Counted from the stretch's first letter, positions 44,686 to 54,837 are shown. The stretch: DNA of 64,000 nucleotides from Chthoniobacteraceae bacterium (GCA_028293625.1 JAQGOL010000030.1:310001-374000), one strand, 5' to 3'. The notes: generated from the letters alone by a model not told the origin. Made by a program: numbers and translations.

Positions 44686-45959
44686 AGCCCACCCTCCTCC
44701 GCAACGGCCGCGTCATCGATCCCTCCAATCACCGCGATGAAATCGCTGATATTCTCATCATCGATGGCCGCATCGCCGATCCCGCCACCACGCGCGATCC
44801 GCAATGGGAAGAAATCGACGCCCGCGGCCTGATCGTCGCGCCCGGCCTGATTGATCTTCACGTCCATTTTCGCGAGCCCGGCCAGTCGGCAAAGGAAACC
44901 ATCGCCTCCGGGGCGCGCGCGGCGGCGGCCGGTGGATTTACGAGTGTGGTTTGCATGCCCAATACCTCGCCTTCCGTGGACAATCCAAGCGTTGTCACCT
45001 GGATTTTGGAAAAAGCGAAGGCGGAGGCTTGCGTAAACATTTTCCCCACCGGCGCCATCACAAAGGGAATTGCCGGCGAGGAATTGGCGCCGATTGGTTC
45101 AATGCACAAAGCGGGCATCGTCGCGCTGACCGATGATGGGCGTTGCATCCAGAACCACGAGATCATGCGGAGAGCCCTTGAATATGCGCGCATGTTCGGC
45201 CTGACGGTGATGGATCATTGCCAGGATTACAATCTGGTTGGCAAAGGCGTCATGAATGAAGGGATTGTCAGCACCGCGCTTGGCTTGCCTGGCTGGCCGT
45301 CGGCGGGTGAAGAGATCATCGTCCAACGCAATGCGCTCCTTGCCGAACTTTGCGATACGCCGATCCATTGCCAGCACCTGAGTGCCGGCGGCAGCGTTGC
45401 CATTTTACGCGAAGCACGGGCACGCGGGATAAAAATCAGCGGCGAGATCTGTCCGCACCACATCGCGCTCACCGACGAATCGATCCGCACCTTTGACACC
45501 AATTTCAAGATGAATCCGCCTTTGCGGACCCAGCGCGACATCGACCTTCTCATTGAAGGGGTTGCCGACGGAACGATCACGGTGCTTGCAAGCGATCATG
45601 CGCCGCATTGTTCATACGAAAAGGAGGTCGAATTTGATCTCGCTCCGTTTGGCATTCTGGGACTTGAGACAGAGCTCGGCTTGTTCATCGACATCCTGGT
45701 TCACAAAAAGAAGGCAATCGATCTGCCGCGCCTGATCGCCATGTTCACGATCGAACCGGCCCGGCTGCTTGGGCTCGATCGCGGCACCTTGAATCTCGGC
45801 GCCCCGGCCGATATCACGCTCATTGATCCCGGTCTGGAATGGACAGTCGATAAAAATGCGAGCGCCTCCCGCAGCCGCAATACGCCATTCCACGGATGGG
45901 AACTCAAGGGCCGGGCCGTGCGCACGATCGTGGCCGGACAAACCGTCTGGGCGCTTTAA
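44682..45959 (+). CDS. pyrC: Dihydroorotase
   Basis: The protein is 425 residues of class I (long) dihydroorotase. Metal-binding motif LIDLHVHFREPGQSAKETI (His pair), DHCQDY, ICPHHIALTDES and LASDHAPH give the complete set. It closes the pyrimidine ring and often forms a complex with PyrB in bacteria of this type. It is last gene of the pyrR-pyrB-lprI-pyrC unit. Confidence 0.95.
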   Translation: MKPTLLRNGRVIDPSNHRDEIADILIIDGRIADPATTRDPQWEEIDARGLIVAPGLIDLHVHFREPGQSAKETIASGARAAAAGGFTSVVCMPNTSPSVDNPSVVTWILEKAKAEACVNIFPTGAITKGIAGEELAPIGSMHKAGIVALTDDGRCIQNHEIMRRALEYARMFGLTVMDHCQDYNLVGKGVMNEGIVSTALGLPGWPSAGEEIIVQRNALLAELCDTPIHCQHLSAGGSVAILREARARGIKISGEICPHHIALTDESIRTFDTNFKMNPPLRTQRDIDLLIEGVADGTITVLASDHAPHCSYEKEVEFDLAPFGILGLETELGLFIDILVHKKKAIDLPRLIAMFTIEPARLLGLDRGTLNLGAPADITLIDPGLEWTVDKNASASRSRNTPFHGWELKGRAVRTIVAGQTVWAL

Positions 45960-45973
45960 TCGCGGCAGATGGC

Positions 45974-46777
45974 CTATTTACTCGCCACAGGCCGCGGCTC
46001 GGAGCGCGTGATCAGCTCTTTTTGAGCAGCCTGTTGCCGCTGGCTTGTTAAACGCAGCGTTTCCTGGAGCGCCATGTATTCGGACAGCGCCGAATCGTGT
46101 TCAAAAGCGAGTTCACCGGCCGGCTGCACCTTCCATGCACCCCATTCGCGATCAAGAAATTCCAAAATCTGAAGGCGGGTTGTCTGAATCTGTTCGTCGC
46201 ATTCACGGACAGCCAGATTCGCCTCAATACTTGCACCGCGGCGAAACCCTCCCATCGCGTCCTTCTTCACTTCCAAAGGAAGCTTCTCCTTACCGAGTTC
46301 CTGTTGGTAATTTTTCTCGATGTTCCGATAAAACTCCAGGAGCGCGTGATTGGCTTGCTTAAGCCGTTTGATCATCGTGATCCGTTCCCGAAGTGTTTCC
46401 TGGGAAACAAGCGTCGCCGGCGAAGTAATGCCCGCGTCGTTGAGCATTTTGACCGCCCCTTCGTAAGCCGCCATTTTTGGAACCAGCGGTGCAAAGACAC
46501 GTTGCGTGGCCAAAAGCGCCTTCCGCTCGTTGGGATTCATTGCCGTCGCCGCCTCGCTGATTCGCGCGGTGAAATCCTTGATTCGGGCGGCAACATCTTC
46601 AGGCACCTGACTCGGTTCCACCAGCTTGCCTGGCGGCTGCTCGGATTGCCTCCCGGTCGCATGGGAATAATTTCTCCATGGCAACAGCTCCCGGCGATCG
46701 AGTTCCATGCCAACGAAACCGAGGCATGTGACGAACAAGATCGTCACCACAATCCGGGAACGTTGCTGGGCGGTCAT
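45974..46777 (-). CDS. Hypothetical membrane-anchored protein
   Basis: The protein is 267 residues. One N-terminal membrane helix (IVVTILFVTCLGFVGMEL) is followed by a long, helical, charged domain outside the membrane or in the periplasm. A middle part FRRGASIEANLAVRECDEQIQ is not recognised. It begins 14 bp after sufD and is probably transcribed with the suf genes. No direct link to Fe-S work is visible. Confidence 0.75.
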   Translation of the reverse strand: MTAQQRSRIVVTILFVTCLGFVGMELDRRELLPWRNYSHATGRQSEQPPGKLVEPSQVPEDVAARIKDFTARISEAATAMNPNERKALLATQRVFAPLVPKMAAYEGAVKMLNDAGITSPATLVSQETLRERITMIKRLKQANHALLEFYRNIEKNYQQELGKEKLPLEVKKDAMGGFRRGASIEANLAVRECDEQIQTTRLQILEFLDREWGAWKVQPAGELAFEHDSALSEYMALQETLRLTSQRQQAAQKELITRSEPRPVASK

Positions 46778-46791
46778 TCAGAAACAACGGT

Positions 46792-48141
46792 TCAGCGCGC
46801 TTTGGCGTCGAACTTCGCGTGCACCATCTCGCTGAGTAATTCCGCGATTGCCGCATGCCCTAGCCGATCGAGAACTTCCTGCAGAAATCCATGCACGATC
46901 AGTTTCCGGGCTTCCTTTGGCTGAATCCCCCGGGAAAGCAGATAGAAAAATTCCTCCGCATCGATCTGGCCGGTCGTCGCACCATGCGTGCAACGCACGT
47001 CGTCCGCTTCAATCTCCAGGCCCGGCGCGCTGTTGGCTTCGGATTCGTCGCTTAAAAGCAGGTTGCGCACTTTTTGATACGCATCGGTCTGATGCGCGCC
47101 GGGATCGACCCGGATCAGCCCGGCAAAAATCGTCCGCGCGGTATCATCGAGCGAGTTCTTATAAAGCAGATCGCTTGAAGTATTGCGCACCTCATGAATC
47201 TGGAATGTGCGCTGGTCAAGCTCCTGCGTTTCATCGGCAACGCTCACCGCAAGCATATCGCTGCGACCGCCCTGCCCGCGCAATCGGCTCACGCTTTCAG
47301 TCCGCGCCAGGGACGCGCCCAGATTCAAATTAAGCGCCACCGCACGTGCATCGCGGCCCACCACCGTCGAGTTGATCTGGAACGCCAGCGCCTTGGAACT
47401 CCATTTCTGGGCGCAGACATACGTCACGTTTGCGCCGGCTCCGAGCCAAAGATCATTCATCCCGCAGGCGAATCCCTCGGAATCCTCGGAGTCCGATTGA
47501 AAATAATCGACGACCGTCACCTTGCTCATCTCCTCGGCGACGATCAGCGTATGCGGAAAACACGATCCGCCCGCGCCGTGCAGCCAATGAAAGGATTCCA
47601 CAGGCAGCTCAATCTCCACACCGCGCGGCACATAAAGGAATGTTCCGGCGCGCACCTGGGACTGATGCAAGGCCGCGAATTTCTGGCCCCCGAGGATCGC
47701 CTCTTCACGCATGAAATACTTGCTGAAGAGCTCCGGGTGCTCAGTCGCAGCCTGCTCCAAGGGAAGCCAGATCACCCCTTTTTGGCGGAGCGATTCTGAA
47801 AAAAGCTCGTTGGAAAGCAGTTCGTCGTTTCCGAAAACCAACCGGCCGGCGGCTTTTTCCAAACCTTTGGAACGCGCCACGAGGCTTTCGGCAGCAGCCT
47901 GATCCAGCGCCACGGGCTGTGTGTAAACGCTGAGATTGATCCGTTTAAGATTGGAAAAGCGCCACTCTTCATTCGTGCGCAACGGCATCGGGATCGACTC
48001 AAAGCGCTCCCAGGCTTTGGCCTGGAGCGGAGCAAGTCCGTCACTGGTCTCGCGGGTCAAAGGCCCGGCGGTTAAAAGATTGGCGGGCGGGGCGGCGATA
48101 GTTTGTTCCATTCGTTCTGCTTCGAGAATTGCTGAACTCAT
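46792..48141 (-). CDS. sufD: Fe-S assembly protein SufD
   Basis: The protein is 449 residues with the family's right-handed beta-helix core ([41 protein letters not shown]) and C-terminal helices. It forms the SufBC2D scaffold with SufB and the ATPase SufC. It overlaps sufB by 4 bp. The sulfur donors SufS and SufE are not in the window. Confidence 0.93.
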   Translation of the reverse strand: MSSAILEAERMEQTIAAPPANLLTAGPLTRETSDGLAPLQAKAWERFESIPMPLRTNEEWRFSNLKRINLSVYTQPVALDQAAAESLVARSKGLEKAAGRLVFGNDELLSNELFSESLRQKGVIWLPLEQAATEHPELFSKYFMREEAILGGQKFAALHQSQVRAGTFLYVPRGVEIELPVESFHWLHGAGGSCFPHTLIVAEEMSKVTVVDYFQSDSEDSEGFACGMNDLWLGAGANVTYVCAQKWSSKALAFQINSTVVGRDARAVALNLNLGASLARTESVSRLRGQGGRSDMLAVSVADETQELDQRTFQIHEVRNTSSDLLYKNSLDDTARTIFAGLIRVDPGAHQTDAYQKVRNLLLSDESEANSAPGLEIEADDVRCTHGATTGQIDAEEFFYLLSRGIQPKEARKLIVHGFLQEVLDRLGHAAIAELLSEMVHAKFDAKAR

Positions 48142-49550
48142 CCCACCGAACCTTCCATTTCCATGTCAATCAGGCGTTTGAGTTCAACGCTGTATTCCAT
48201 TGGGAATTGACGCACCAGATCGTTGACGAATCCGTTGACTGAGAGGCTCATGGCCTGCGCTTCAGTCAATCCGCGCTGCTGCATGTAGAAGATCTGCTCG
48301 GCGCTGATCTGCGAAACGCTCGCCTCATGCTGCGCCGCGTTGCCGGTGCCGCGTACGGTGATGGCGGGATAAGTATCGGTGCGGCTCGTCGGACTGATCA
48401 GCAGCGCATCACATTCGGTGTTGTTCTTGCACCCTTTGAGATGCTTCGGCATGTGGACCAGGCCGCGATAGGTCGAGCGTCCCGTCCCGACTGAGATCGA
48501 CTTGGAAACAATGTTCGAAGTCGTGTCATCGGCGGCGTGCACCATCTTCGCACCGGTATCCTGATGCTGCCCATCACTGGCCAGCGCAATGGAAATGACT
48601 TCGCCGCGTGCCTTGCGTCCTTTCAGAACCACGCCGGGGTATTTCATCGTGAGCCGGGAACCGATATTGCAATCGATCCATTTCACCTCGGCTTCCTCAT
48701 GGGCAATCGCCCGCTTGGTCACGAGATTGAACACGTTGGCAGACCAGTTCTGCACAGTCACGTATTGGATTTTGGCCCCTTTCATCGCCACGAGTTCCAC
48801 CACCGCCGAATGCAGCGTGGCGGTCTCAAACTTCGGCGCCGTGCACCCTTCCATATACATCACTTCGCTCCCTTCATCGGCAATGATCAGCGTACGCTCA
48901 AACTGCCCGAAGTTCTCCGCGTTGATCCGGAAATAGGCCTGGAGCGGATGCTTTACCTTCACACCCGGCGGCACGTAAATGAATGAGCCGCCGCTGAATA
49001 CCGCCGAATTGAGCGCGCTGAATTTGTTGTCGCCGGTCGGAATGACTTTCCCAAACCATTTGCGGAAAATCTCCGGGTGATTCATCAACCCATCGGTCGA
49101 GCCGACAAAAATGACACCCTGATCGCCCACCGCCTTCTTGATGTTCGAATAAACCGCCTCGCTATCGAACTGCGCCTCAACCCCGGCCAGAAACTTGCGC
49201 TCCTGTTCCGGAATCCCAAGGCGCTCAAAGGTGCGCTTTACATCTTCAGGAACCTCATCCCAGGAACGCGTCGCCTTCTGGCCGTTGGCCAGATAATAGC
49301 GGATCTTGTCGAAATTAATCGCCTCAAGATCCTTCGACGCCCAGTTGGTCGGCATCGGCTTTTTTTGGAAAACGTCGAGCGCGCGAAGCCGAAACTCGCG
49401 AATCCATTCCGGCTCGCCCTTCACGTCGGCGATATAATTGACGGTGTCGCGCGTCAGACCGACACCGGCATCAAACTGATGCTTTTCGGGATAGGAAAAA
49501 TCGCCGACGCTGCGGTCGATATCAAATTGTTCAACAGTTTCTGTAGACAT
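48138..49550 (-). CDS. sufB: Fe-S assembly scaffold SufB
   Basis: The protein is 470 residues. [29 protein letters not shown] and [22 protein letters not shown] are SufB hallmarks. C-terminal [20 protein letters not shown] is shared with SufD. It builds Fe-S clusters on the SufBC2D complex. It starts 98 bp after sufC, longer than the other gaps in the operon, and that gap holds only a weak CGGCC/GGCCG hairpin. Confidence 0.95.
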   Translation of the reverse strand: MSTETVEQFDIDRSVGDFSYPEKHQFDAGVGLTRDTVNYIADVKGEPEWIREFRLRALDVFQKKPMPTNWASKDLEAINFDKIRYYLANGQKATRSWDEVPEDVKRTFERLGIPEQERKFLAGVEAQFDSEAVYSNIKKAVGDQGVIFVGSTDGLMNHPEIFRKWFGKVIPTGDNKFSALNSAVFSGGSFIYVPPGVKVKHPLQAYFRINAENFGQFERTLIIADEGSEVMYMEGCTAPKFETATLHSAVVELVAMKGAKIQYVTVQNWSANVFNLVTKRAIAHEEAEVKWIDCNIGSRLTMKYPGVVLKGRKARGEVISIALASDGQHQDTGAKMVHAADDTTSNIVSKSISVGTGRSTYRGLVHMPKHLKGCKNNTECDALLISPTSRTDTYPAITVRGTGNAAQHEASVSQISAEQIFYMQQRGLTEAQAMSLSVNGFVNDLVRQFPMEYSVELKRLIDMEMEGSVG

Positions 49551-49648
49551 ACGAATACTGAGTTAAAACTACCAAATAGAGATGAAAACGGCCTGGGCCG
49601 GCATCCGTCATTTGCAACGGACCAAAAAATCGCAGGGAAAAATCCCGT

Positions 49649-50419
49649 TTAAAGAACTGCTGAAGCTGATTCTTCAATGCCTTCGCGGATAAAATCGTAT
49701 CCCTTCTCTTCAAGCTCAAGAGCGAGCTCTTTGCCGCCGCTCTGCACAATGCGCCCGGCAACCATCACATGGACGTAATCGGGCACGATGTAATCAAGAA
49801 GGCGCTGATAATGGGTGATCAGCAGGACGCCCAGGTTGGGACCGCGCAATGCATTCACGCCATTGGAAACGATTTTCAGCGCGTCGATATCGAGGCCCGA
49901 ATCGGTTTCATCCAAAATCGCGTACCGCGGCTCGAGCATCGCCATTTGGAGGATCTCGTTGCGTTTTTTCTCACCGCCGGAAAAGCCTTCATTGACCGAG
50001 CGCGAAGTAAACGTGCGCGGGATTTCGAGAAAATCCATCTTCTCATACATGGCCGCGTAGAATTCCGTGGCTTCAAGTTCTTCGCCCTCGGGCAGGCGCG
50101 CCTGCACGGCTGCGCGCAGGAAATTGGCATTGGAAACCCCGGGAATTTCCATCGGATACTGGAACGCGAGGAAAAGCCCCTTGCGAGCGCGGACATCGGG
50201 CTCCATGCCGATGATGTTTTCTCCGTCAAGAAGCACTTCGCCACTGGTAATCGTGTAATCGGGATGGCCGCCGATCGCCTTGCTCAGCGTGCTTTTGCCG
50301 GAACCGTTTGGTCCCATGACGGCATGCACCTCGCCCTTCGGAATCTCCAGGGAAAGTCCGCGGATGATTTCTTTGTCTCCGATGCTGACGTGAAGGTCTT
50401 TGATGACGAGTGAACTCAT
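49649..50419 (-). CDS. sufC: Fe-S assembly ATPase SufC
   Basis: The protein is 256 residues. ABC ATPase motifs are: Walker [15 protein letters not shown], signature [17 protein letters not shown], Walker [17 protein letters not shown] and the H-loop [10 protein letters not shown]. It drives changes in SufBD. The gene begins right after the fur-family stop. The order is fur-sufC-sufB-sufD. Confidence 0.95.
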   Translation of the reverse strand: MSSLVIKDLHVSIGDKEIIRGLSLEIPKGEVHAVMGPNGSGKSTLSKAIGGHPDYTITSGEVLLDGENIIGMEPDVRARKGLFLAFQYPMEIPGVSNANFLRAAVQARLPEGEELEATEFYAAMYEKMDFLEIPRTFTSRSVNEGFSGGEKKRNEILQMAMLEPRYAILDETDSGLDIDALKIVSNGVNALRGPNLGVLLITHYQRLLDYIVPDYVHVMVAGRIVQSGGKELALELEEKGYDFIREGIEESASAVL

Positions 50420-50890
50420 TTACGAATTAAGATTTTCAGTTTTGGATTTTAATTTGGCGGCGGCCGCGCACTTCGGACAGAGACCGCGGAAAGAAACTTC
50501 GTGATGGGATACCACCACGTCGGAAGGCAGATCCCAGATCTCGCTTGCGGGCCGGTTCTGACGCATCGGCAGATCGTGCACGGAGCCGCACCCCTCGCAG
50601 AAAAGATGGGCGTGATCCTCAAGATTCGGGCAATAACGCGACGGTTCGCGGTGATGATTCACCAGCCGCACCAGCCCGCATTCGGTGAGCGTCTCCAGGC
50701 AATTGTAAACCGTCGCCAGCGAGATGGATGCCATCTTGGTTTTAACCCGCATGAAGACCTCCACCGCAGTGGGATGATCCGGATTGCCCATCAGCGCGTC
50801 GTAAACCTGGCGCCGTTGCTCAGTGAAACGAAATCCGTTCAAGGAAATCGTTTCGCCATAAGAGCGGGCAGGTTCAGCTTTTCGAGACAT
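50420..50890 (-). CDS. Fur/PerR-family metal-dependent repressor
   Basis: The protein is 156 residues from MSRKAEPARSYGETISLNGF. The helix-turn-helix (TVYNCLETLTECGLV), metal site HHREPSRYCPNLEDHAHLFC and two zinc cysteine pairs (CEGC and CPKC) are present. Whether it senses iron, peroxide or zinc cannot be decided by sequence. As first gene before sufCBD it probably controls Fe-S cluster assembly and itself. An operator-like repeat lies 38 bp upstream. Confidence 0.88.
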   Translation of the reverse strand: MSRKAEPARSYGETISLNGFRFTEQRRQVYDALMGNPDHPTAVEVFMRVKTKMASISLATVYNCLETLTECGLVRLVNHHREPSRYCPNLEDHAHLFCEGCGSVHDLPMRQNRPASEIWDLPSDVVVSHHEVSFRGLCPKCAAAAKLKSKTENLNS

Positions 50891-50927
50891 TGTGGGTAGG
50901 CAAAGAACCACGGCCCCGCATCCTTAT

Positions 50928-50942
50928 CAAGAATTGTTCTAA
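50928..50942. promoter_or_regulatory. Fur/PerR box-like inverted repeat
   Basis: On the minus strand TTAGAACAATTCTTG has an AGAA...TTCT core around a CAA centre and resembles a degenerate Per box (TTATAATNATTATAA). It sits in an AT-rich segment upstream of the fur-family gene. Confidence 0.4.
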
Positions 50943-50976
50943 ATAAAAAGAGCGCCGCTAATACTCAAACGGCTCC

Positions 50977-51543
50977 TTAGCCCGCAAACCGCTCCTGAAG
51001 TTCGCGCAGACATTCCCGCAGGTTGCCGCTATGGCGTCCATAAATGACGGCGGCCTCGCCGGAGGGAAGCTTCGCGCCGGTCAGTTCAAGGACAATTTCC
51101 TCCAGAAGCGCCGGCGTGGTCGCCGCCTCAATCACGGTCGGCAACCGGCTCGTCCGATGCACCGAGACGACGCAGCCGGCTAATTGCGCAATCGCCACGC
51201 GCAACGGCAGCCATTGCCGGGTCGTGAGCCGCTCCGCCCCATCGAGAAGGAGAAAGTCGGGCGCTCGAAAATTGCGAGCCTGGGCCAGCAGCGACTCTTT
51301 TTCAGCCATGTCGCTTTCCGAACTTAGCCGCAGGAGATGCGGCACAAACCCGCGCTCCTGGAGACGCGGCACGAGTTGTTCCAAAAGAATGGATTTTCCC
51401 GAGCCAGGGGGACCGACGATTGTCCCGCGCCAGGTTACCGCTTCCAGACGTTCAAGAAGCGTTTCCCAGGAGCCGTCGATAAAACGGTAACGAATCTGGG
51501 CCAGGCGGTCGGGAGCAAAAGGATTATCACAGGCGAGTGTCAT
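50977..51543 (-). CDS. Small P-loop ATPase
   Basis: The protein is 188 residues from MTLACDNPFAPDRLAQIRYR. Walker A GPPGSGKSILLEQLVP and Walker B APDFLLLDGAERL are clear. The rest looks like an AAA/STAND-type ATPase without extra domains. It might load or position something at DNA or membranes, but the sequence alone gives no role. It lies upstream of the fur-family gene with 86 bp between, and 234 bp separate it from ssrA. Confidence 0.8.
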   Translation of the reverse strand: MTLACDNPFAPDRLAQIRYRFIDGSWETLLERLEAVTWRGTIVGPPGSGKSILLEQLVPRLQERGFVPHLLRLSSESDMAEKESLLAQARNFRAPDFLLLDGAERLTTRQWLPLRVAIAQLAGCVVSVHRTSRLPTVIEAATTPALLEEIVLELTGAKLPSGEAAVIYGRHSGNLRECLRELQERFAG

Positions 51544-51777
51544 GGGAAAAATAAGGGGTGGTGAAAGGTTCCGGGAACGCAGCCGAAACAGGCCACGCAA
51601 AGAGTCGGTAAAACCGGGAGAGCATTTAAAGATGCACGGAAATCCGGTAGCCGAAAGAGAGAGCAGAACACACGCCAGCTCTTATCCGCGCGAATCGCCC
51701 GCGCATCAATCCCCGTTTCCTCGCATTTTGGGGCATTCCATGGTGCCACCCTCGCCGGGGTTCTGTTTTGAAAAAGC

Positions 51778-52156
51778 TGGACCTGCCGGGAATCGAACCC
51801 GGGTCTCAAAAAATCTACCTCGAACTTCTACATGCTTAGTCCCTCCCTGGATTTAGGGGTTGTGCAAGAGTGGGACAAAAATACCCACAACCCCGATTCT
51901 CTTTCCCAGAAACGCTGGGTTGAGAAGGTAACCGCTTTTACCTGCTGTTACCCTCCGACTAGCAGGCGTCTATCGGAGGGGCGAACATGACTGCAATTAA
52001 GCGGCCATGGCGAGTTCGCCGCCTGTGAAGGCGTCGGTCGCGTCAACAATGTTGTTGGCTTTTGATTTTTGCCCCTGTTGATAAAGCGGAACAATGGGCG
52101 TCCGCTGCATGCGGTCCTAAAGGAAACGATCTTCTGATCGAAACCAAGTCAGGCCC
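51778..52156 (-). ncRNA. ssrA: Transfer-messenger RNA (tmRNA)
   Basis: The 379-nt RNA reads on the minus strand. The 5' end GGGCCTGACTTGGTTTCGAT pairs with the 3' acceptor CAGGTCC plus discriminator A. The T-arm CCGGG-TTCGATT-CCCGG is perfect. CCA is not encoded. The tag frame at about 52057 downward reads ANNIVDATDAFTGGELAMAA then TAA, ending in the hydrophobic AA degradation signal. Pseudoknot-type complementary stretches (e.g. GGGGTTGTG with CACAACCCC) fit. It rescues stalled ribosomes. Confidence 0.93.
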
Positions 52157-52461
52157 GTAACTTTCTTTTCAAAAAAGCAAGTTCGACGGCGTTCCGTCCA
52201 AGTCTCCTCGGAAATGGCCGCCGCCGAACTCTCTGACACTATGGGATGAACTTCCGATGCCGTCAATGGTCCCTTGGAGGATCTTTTTTTGATCCGGAAA
52301 AAGAGAGGCCCTCAATGTCCAAGCCGATTAAAAACGCATTATGTATTCACAAAATGCAAGTTCGACAGTAATCCGCTAAACAACCACGACATCCCATTTG
52401 TTCCCGTCTTAATTGTTTATTTAAACCGTTTAGTTAAATCGCACTCTCCCTTCCTTACGCC
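52157..52461. other. Intergenic region between ssrA and the glycosidase gene
   Basis: No gene is seen in 305 bp. The 11-mer GCAAGTTCGAC occurs twice (52177-52187 and 52356-52366), each preceded by an A-rich run. The right part is AT-rich and should hold the glycosidase promoter; the left part should hold the ssrA promoter, for which no convincing hexamers were found. Confidence 0.5.
52420..52439. promoter_or_regulatory. LacI-type operator-like palindrome
   Basis: TTTAAACCGTTTAGTTAAAT contains the AAAC-C-GTTT palindrome typical of LacI/GalR-family operators. It ends 22 bp before the start of the secreted glycosidase gene. No LacI-family gene is in the window. Confidence 0.4.
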
Positions 52462-54726
52462 ATGTTTCTCCGGCTCCTGCTTCTCGTCCTCCTCCTCGGC
52501 GGCGCCGCGCTTGCCGGCCAGCCTGTTACCACTGACACACTCAAATGGTTTACCCCGGATCGCGATTTTAAGCCGATCGAACCGGCTGCCTGGGTCTATG
52601 AAGGGGTGCAGAAAGCGTTCGCGGGCGATTTTGCCAATCCCAAATCGCTTCCTTATGTCGATGAACTGGCTGCCGCCGGCGTGACAGTCATCCATACGGG
52701 CGGCCCGGAACCGTATTACCCGCTTCGGCGCGATGGCGGCCCCGGCATGGAAGAGAGCGCGCTTATGCGTGCCGTATTTGAACGGATGCGCAGCCATGGG
52801 ATACGCATTGTCATCGGCGTCTCGCCGTATGCGCCCACGGAGTACGTGAAAGCGCATCCCGAGTGGCGGCTTAAATCTTCGCCAGATGAAAAGCCGCTCG
52901 ACCCGGCCCTTGATTTTAATGCGCCCGCCAACATCCCGTTCCGCAGTCTGAGCCTCAACACGCCGTATGGCGATTACCTCATTGAAAATCTCGCGGAAAT
53001 CTTCGCCGATTACCACGTCGACGGCATCTCGTTTGATGGGAACTACCATCCGCCGCTCAATTACACCCCCTATGACATGGAACTTTACGTCCGGGAAACC
53101 GGGCGGGCGTTTCCGCGAAAAATCGACATCGCCGATGACGACTACAAAATCTACCTCCTCTGGGCGGATACCAAACTGGAAAACTGGTATCGCAAACTCC
53201 ACGCCCGGCTTCGCGAGGTCAACCCGCAGGCGGCCGTCTATACATGGACCACCAACGCCGGCCGCTATGGCCATTTCCTCACCAACCCGCGTGTCATGTC
53301 GGCGCGCATGAATCTCCTTTTTGATTCACCTGTCCAGGAATGGTGGCTCGATGAAGTCAACCTCGGGGCGAGCGTCGTCCCTGCTTTTGGGGCCGCCTAT
53401 GTGCGCGCCCTCACCGGTGGCCGCACCGGCGCCAGCGAGCCTTACATCATCTCGCGCGGGAACCCTTACAGCAGCTCCAGTTTCCCGCGCCATGAACTCT
53501 TTGTCCGTTGCATGATGGCCATGACCAATGGCTCCATCACGCCGCTCGCCGTGCCGACCGCGGCGGGAAAAGTCGCTGGCGACGACACATTACGGGAGAT
53601 CGGCCGCCGCAAAAAATGGTTCATCCGCTCCACCCCTGAACCTTGGGCCGCACTCCTTGTCAGCGAACAAACGCGGCAGTTTTACGCCGGCGGTCATATC
53701 ATGGAATGTTTCCTCGCACACGCGCTCGGAGTCTTCCGGGTTGGCTGCGAGGAACATCTTCCCATCACGCTCATTACCGATCTCGACCTGGGTCCGGAGA
53801 GGCTTGCTCCTTATAAAGTGCTCATTCTTCCCAATGCCGCCGCCCTTTCGGATGCGCAGGTGGCCACGATCCGCGACTATGTAAAAAGCGGCGGCGGCCT
53901 GGTAGCCACCTGCGAGACCTCGCTTTTCGATGAACTCGGCCATCCGCGGCCCAATTTCGCGCTCTCGGACCTCTTTGGAGTCGATTATCATGGCCGCCCT
54001 AAAGCGCCGGCCCAACGCGCTGAACTCGACGCCAATTTTGCCATTGTCGTGAATGAGAGCTACTGGGCAAATCGCCAAGGGACGGCCGAGATGCGGTGGG
54101 GCGCCGGCGATATTCTAACCAGTGAACTGATCGCCGATCCGCGCATGGAGCGTCTTACCAACGGGGTTCAAGCCAGTTTTAAAGGGCCGCTCGTTCTTAT
54201 GAGCCCGGAGCGACCTCCAATGAAGCGGGCCATGATCATGTTCCCCGAAGGGAAGGATCCCGTCCCCGCCGTGGTGATGGGAGAACACGATAAAGGCCGT
54301 GTCGTCTACATGGCCGCGGGATTTGATGCCGCCAACTACAGCTACGGTTACCCGTATGAACGCGTCATCTTTTCCCGGGCGATCCAATGGGCGGCCAATG
54401 CGCCGATGCCCGTGACGGTGCAGGCGCCGATGTGCGTTCAAAGCACCCTCTTTCGGCAAAAGGATGCCGCGGGCGAGCGGCTTGTTCTCCACCTATTCAA
54501 TGGGATCAACACGACAAGCGATCACGGACTGCCCGAAGCGGACGTTCCATTGCGCGAGGAAGTGCTCCCGATTGCCGGAATCAAAGTCCGTTTTCACCAG
54601 CTCAACCTGAAACGCGTGCATCTGGAGCCCGAAGCGATGGAGCTTCCCGTGGTAACGGAAGGGGAATGGAGCGAGGTTTGCGTCCCCTCGCTGTCAGTGC
54701 ATTCCATGGTTGTCGCGGAGTTCTGA
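52462..54726 (+). CDS. Secreted glycoside-hydrolase-like protein (GHL6 plus GH42M-like)
   Basis: The protein is 754 residues. A signal peptide (MFLRLLLLVLLLGGAALA) is followed by a TIM-barrel-like domain (about 40-370) of the GHL6 type: GVTVIHTGGPEPYYPL, RSHGIRIVIGVSPYAP, VDGISFDGNYHPP. A beta-galactosidase-trimerisation-like domain follows (about 380-620) with LPNAAALSDAQVATIRDYVK and GGGLVATCETSLFDE. A C-terminal sandwich is last. Asp in SFDGN may be catalytic. It probably processes a plant or algal glycan outside the cell. The substrate is unknown. Confidence 0.8.
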   Translation: MFLRLLLLVLLLGGAALAGQPVTTDTLKWFTPDRDFKPIEPAAWVYEGVQKAFAGDFANPKSLPYVDELAAAGVTVIHTGGPEPYYPLRRDGGPGMEESALMRAVFERMRSHGIRIVIGVSPYAPTEYVKAHPEWRLKSSPDEKPLDPALDFNAPANIPFRSLSLNTPYGDYLIENLAEIFADYHVDGISFDGNYHPPLNYTPYDMELYVRETGRAFPRKIDIADDDYKIYLLWADTKLENWYRKLHARLREVNPQAAVYTWTTNAGRYGHFLTNPRVMSARMNLLFDSPVQEWWLDEVNLGASVVPAFGAAYVRALTGGRTGASEPYIISRGNPYSSSSFPRHELFVRCMMAMTNGSITPLAVPTAAGKVAGDDTLREIGRRKKWFIRSTPEPWAALLVSEQTRQFYAGGHIMECFLAHALGVFRVGCEEHLPITLITDLDLGPERLAPYKVLILPNAAALSDAQVATIRDYVKSGGGLVATCETSLFDELGHPRPNFALSDLFGVDYHGRPKAPAQRAELDANFAIVVNESYWANRQGTAEMRWGAGDILTSELIADPRMERLTNGVQASFKGPLVLMSPERPPMKRAMIMFPEGKDPVPAVVMGEHDKGRVVYMAAGFDAANYSYGYPYERVIFSRAIQWAANAPMPVTVQAPMCVQSTLFRQKDAAGERLVLHLFNGINTTSDHGLPEADVPLREEVLPIAGIKVRFHQLNLKRVHLEPEAMELPVVTEGEWSEVCVPSLSVHSMVVAEF

Positions 54727-54837
54727 AAAGGCAGGCGAAAGCGGCCTGAAATCAACCAGGCCCGGGCGGCGTCAATTTAGTATACCGGTGCAATATCCAT
54801 TACACTGAGGAAATCTGTTATCGGCCCGCAAAAGGCG

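Noticed and set aside
51542-51856. 104-codon plus-strand frame
   Set aside because: It runs antisense through the 3' end of ssrA and the ATPase start; the peptide reflects the tmRNA T-arm.
51544-52461. Integrated element at ssrA
   Set aside because: No integrase, no duplicated ssrA 3' end and no phage-type genes on either side; the gene is intact.
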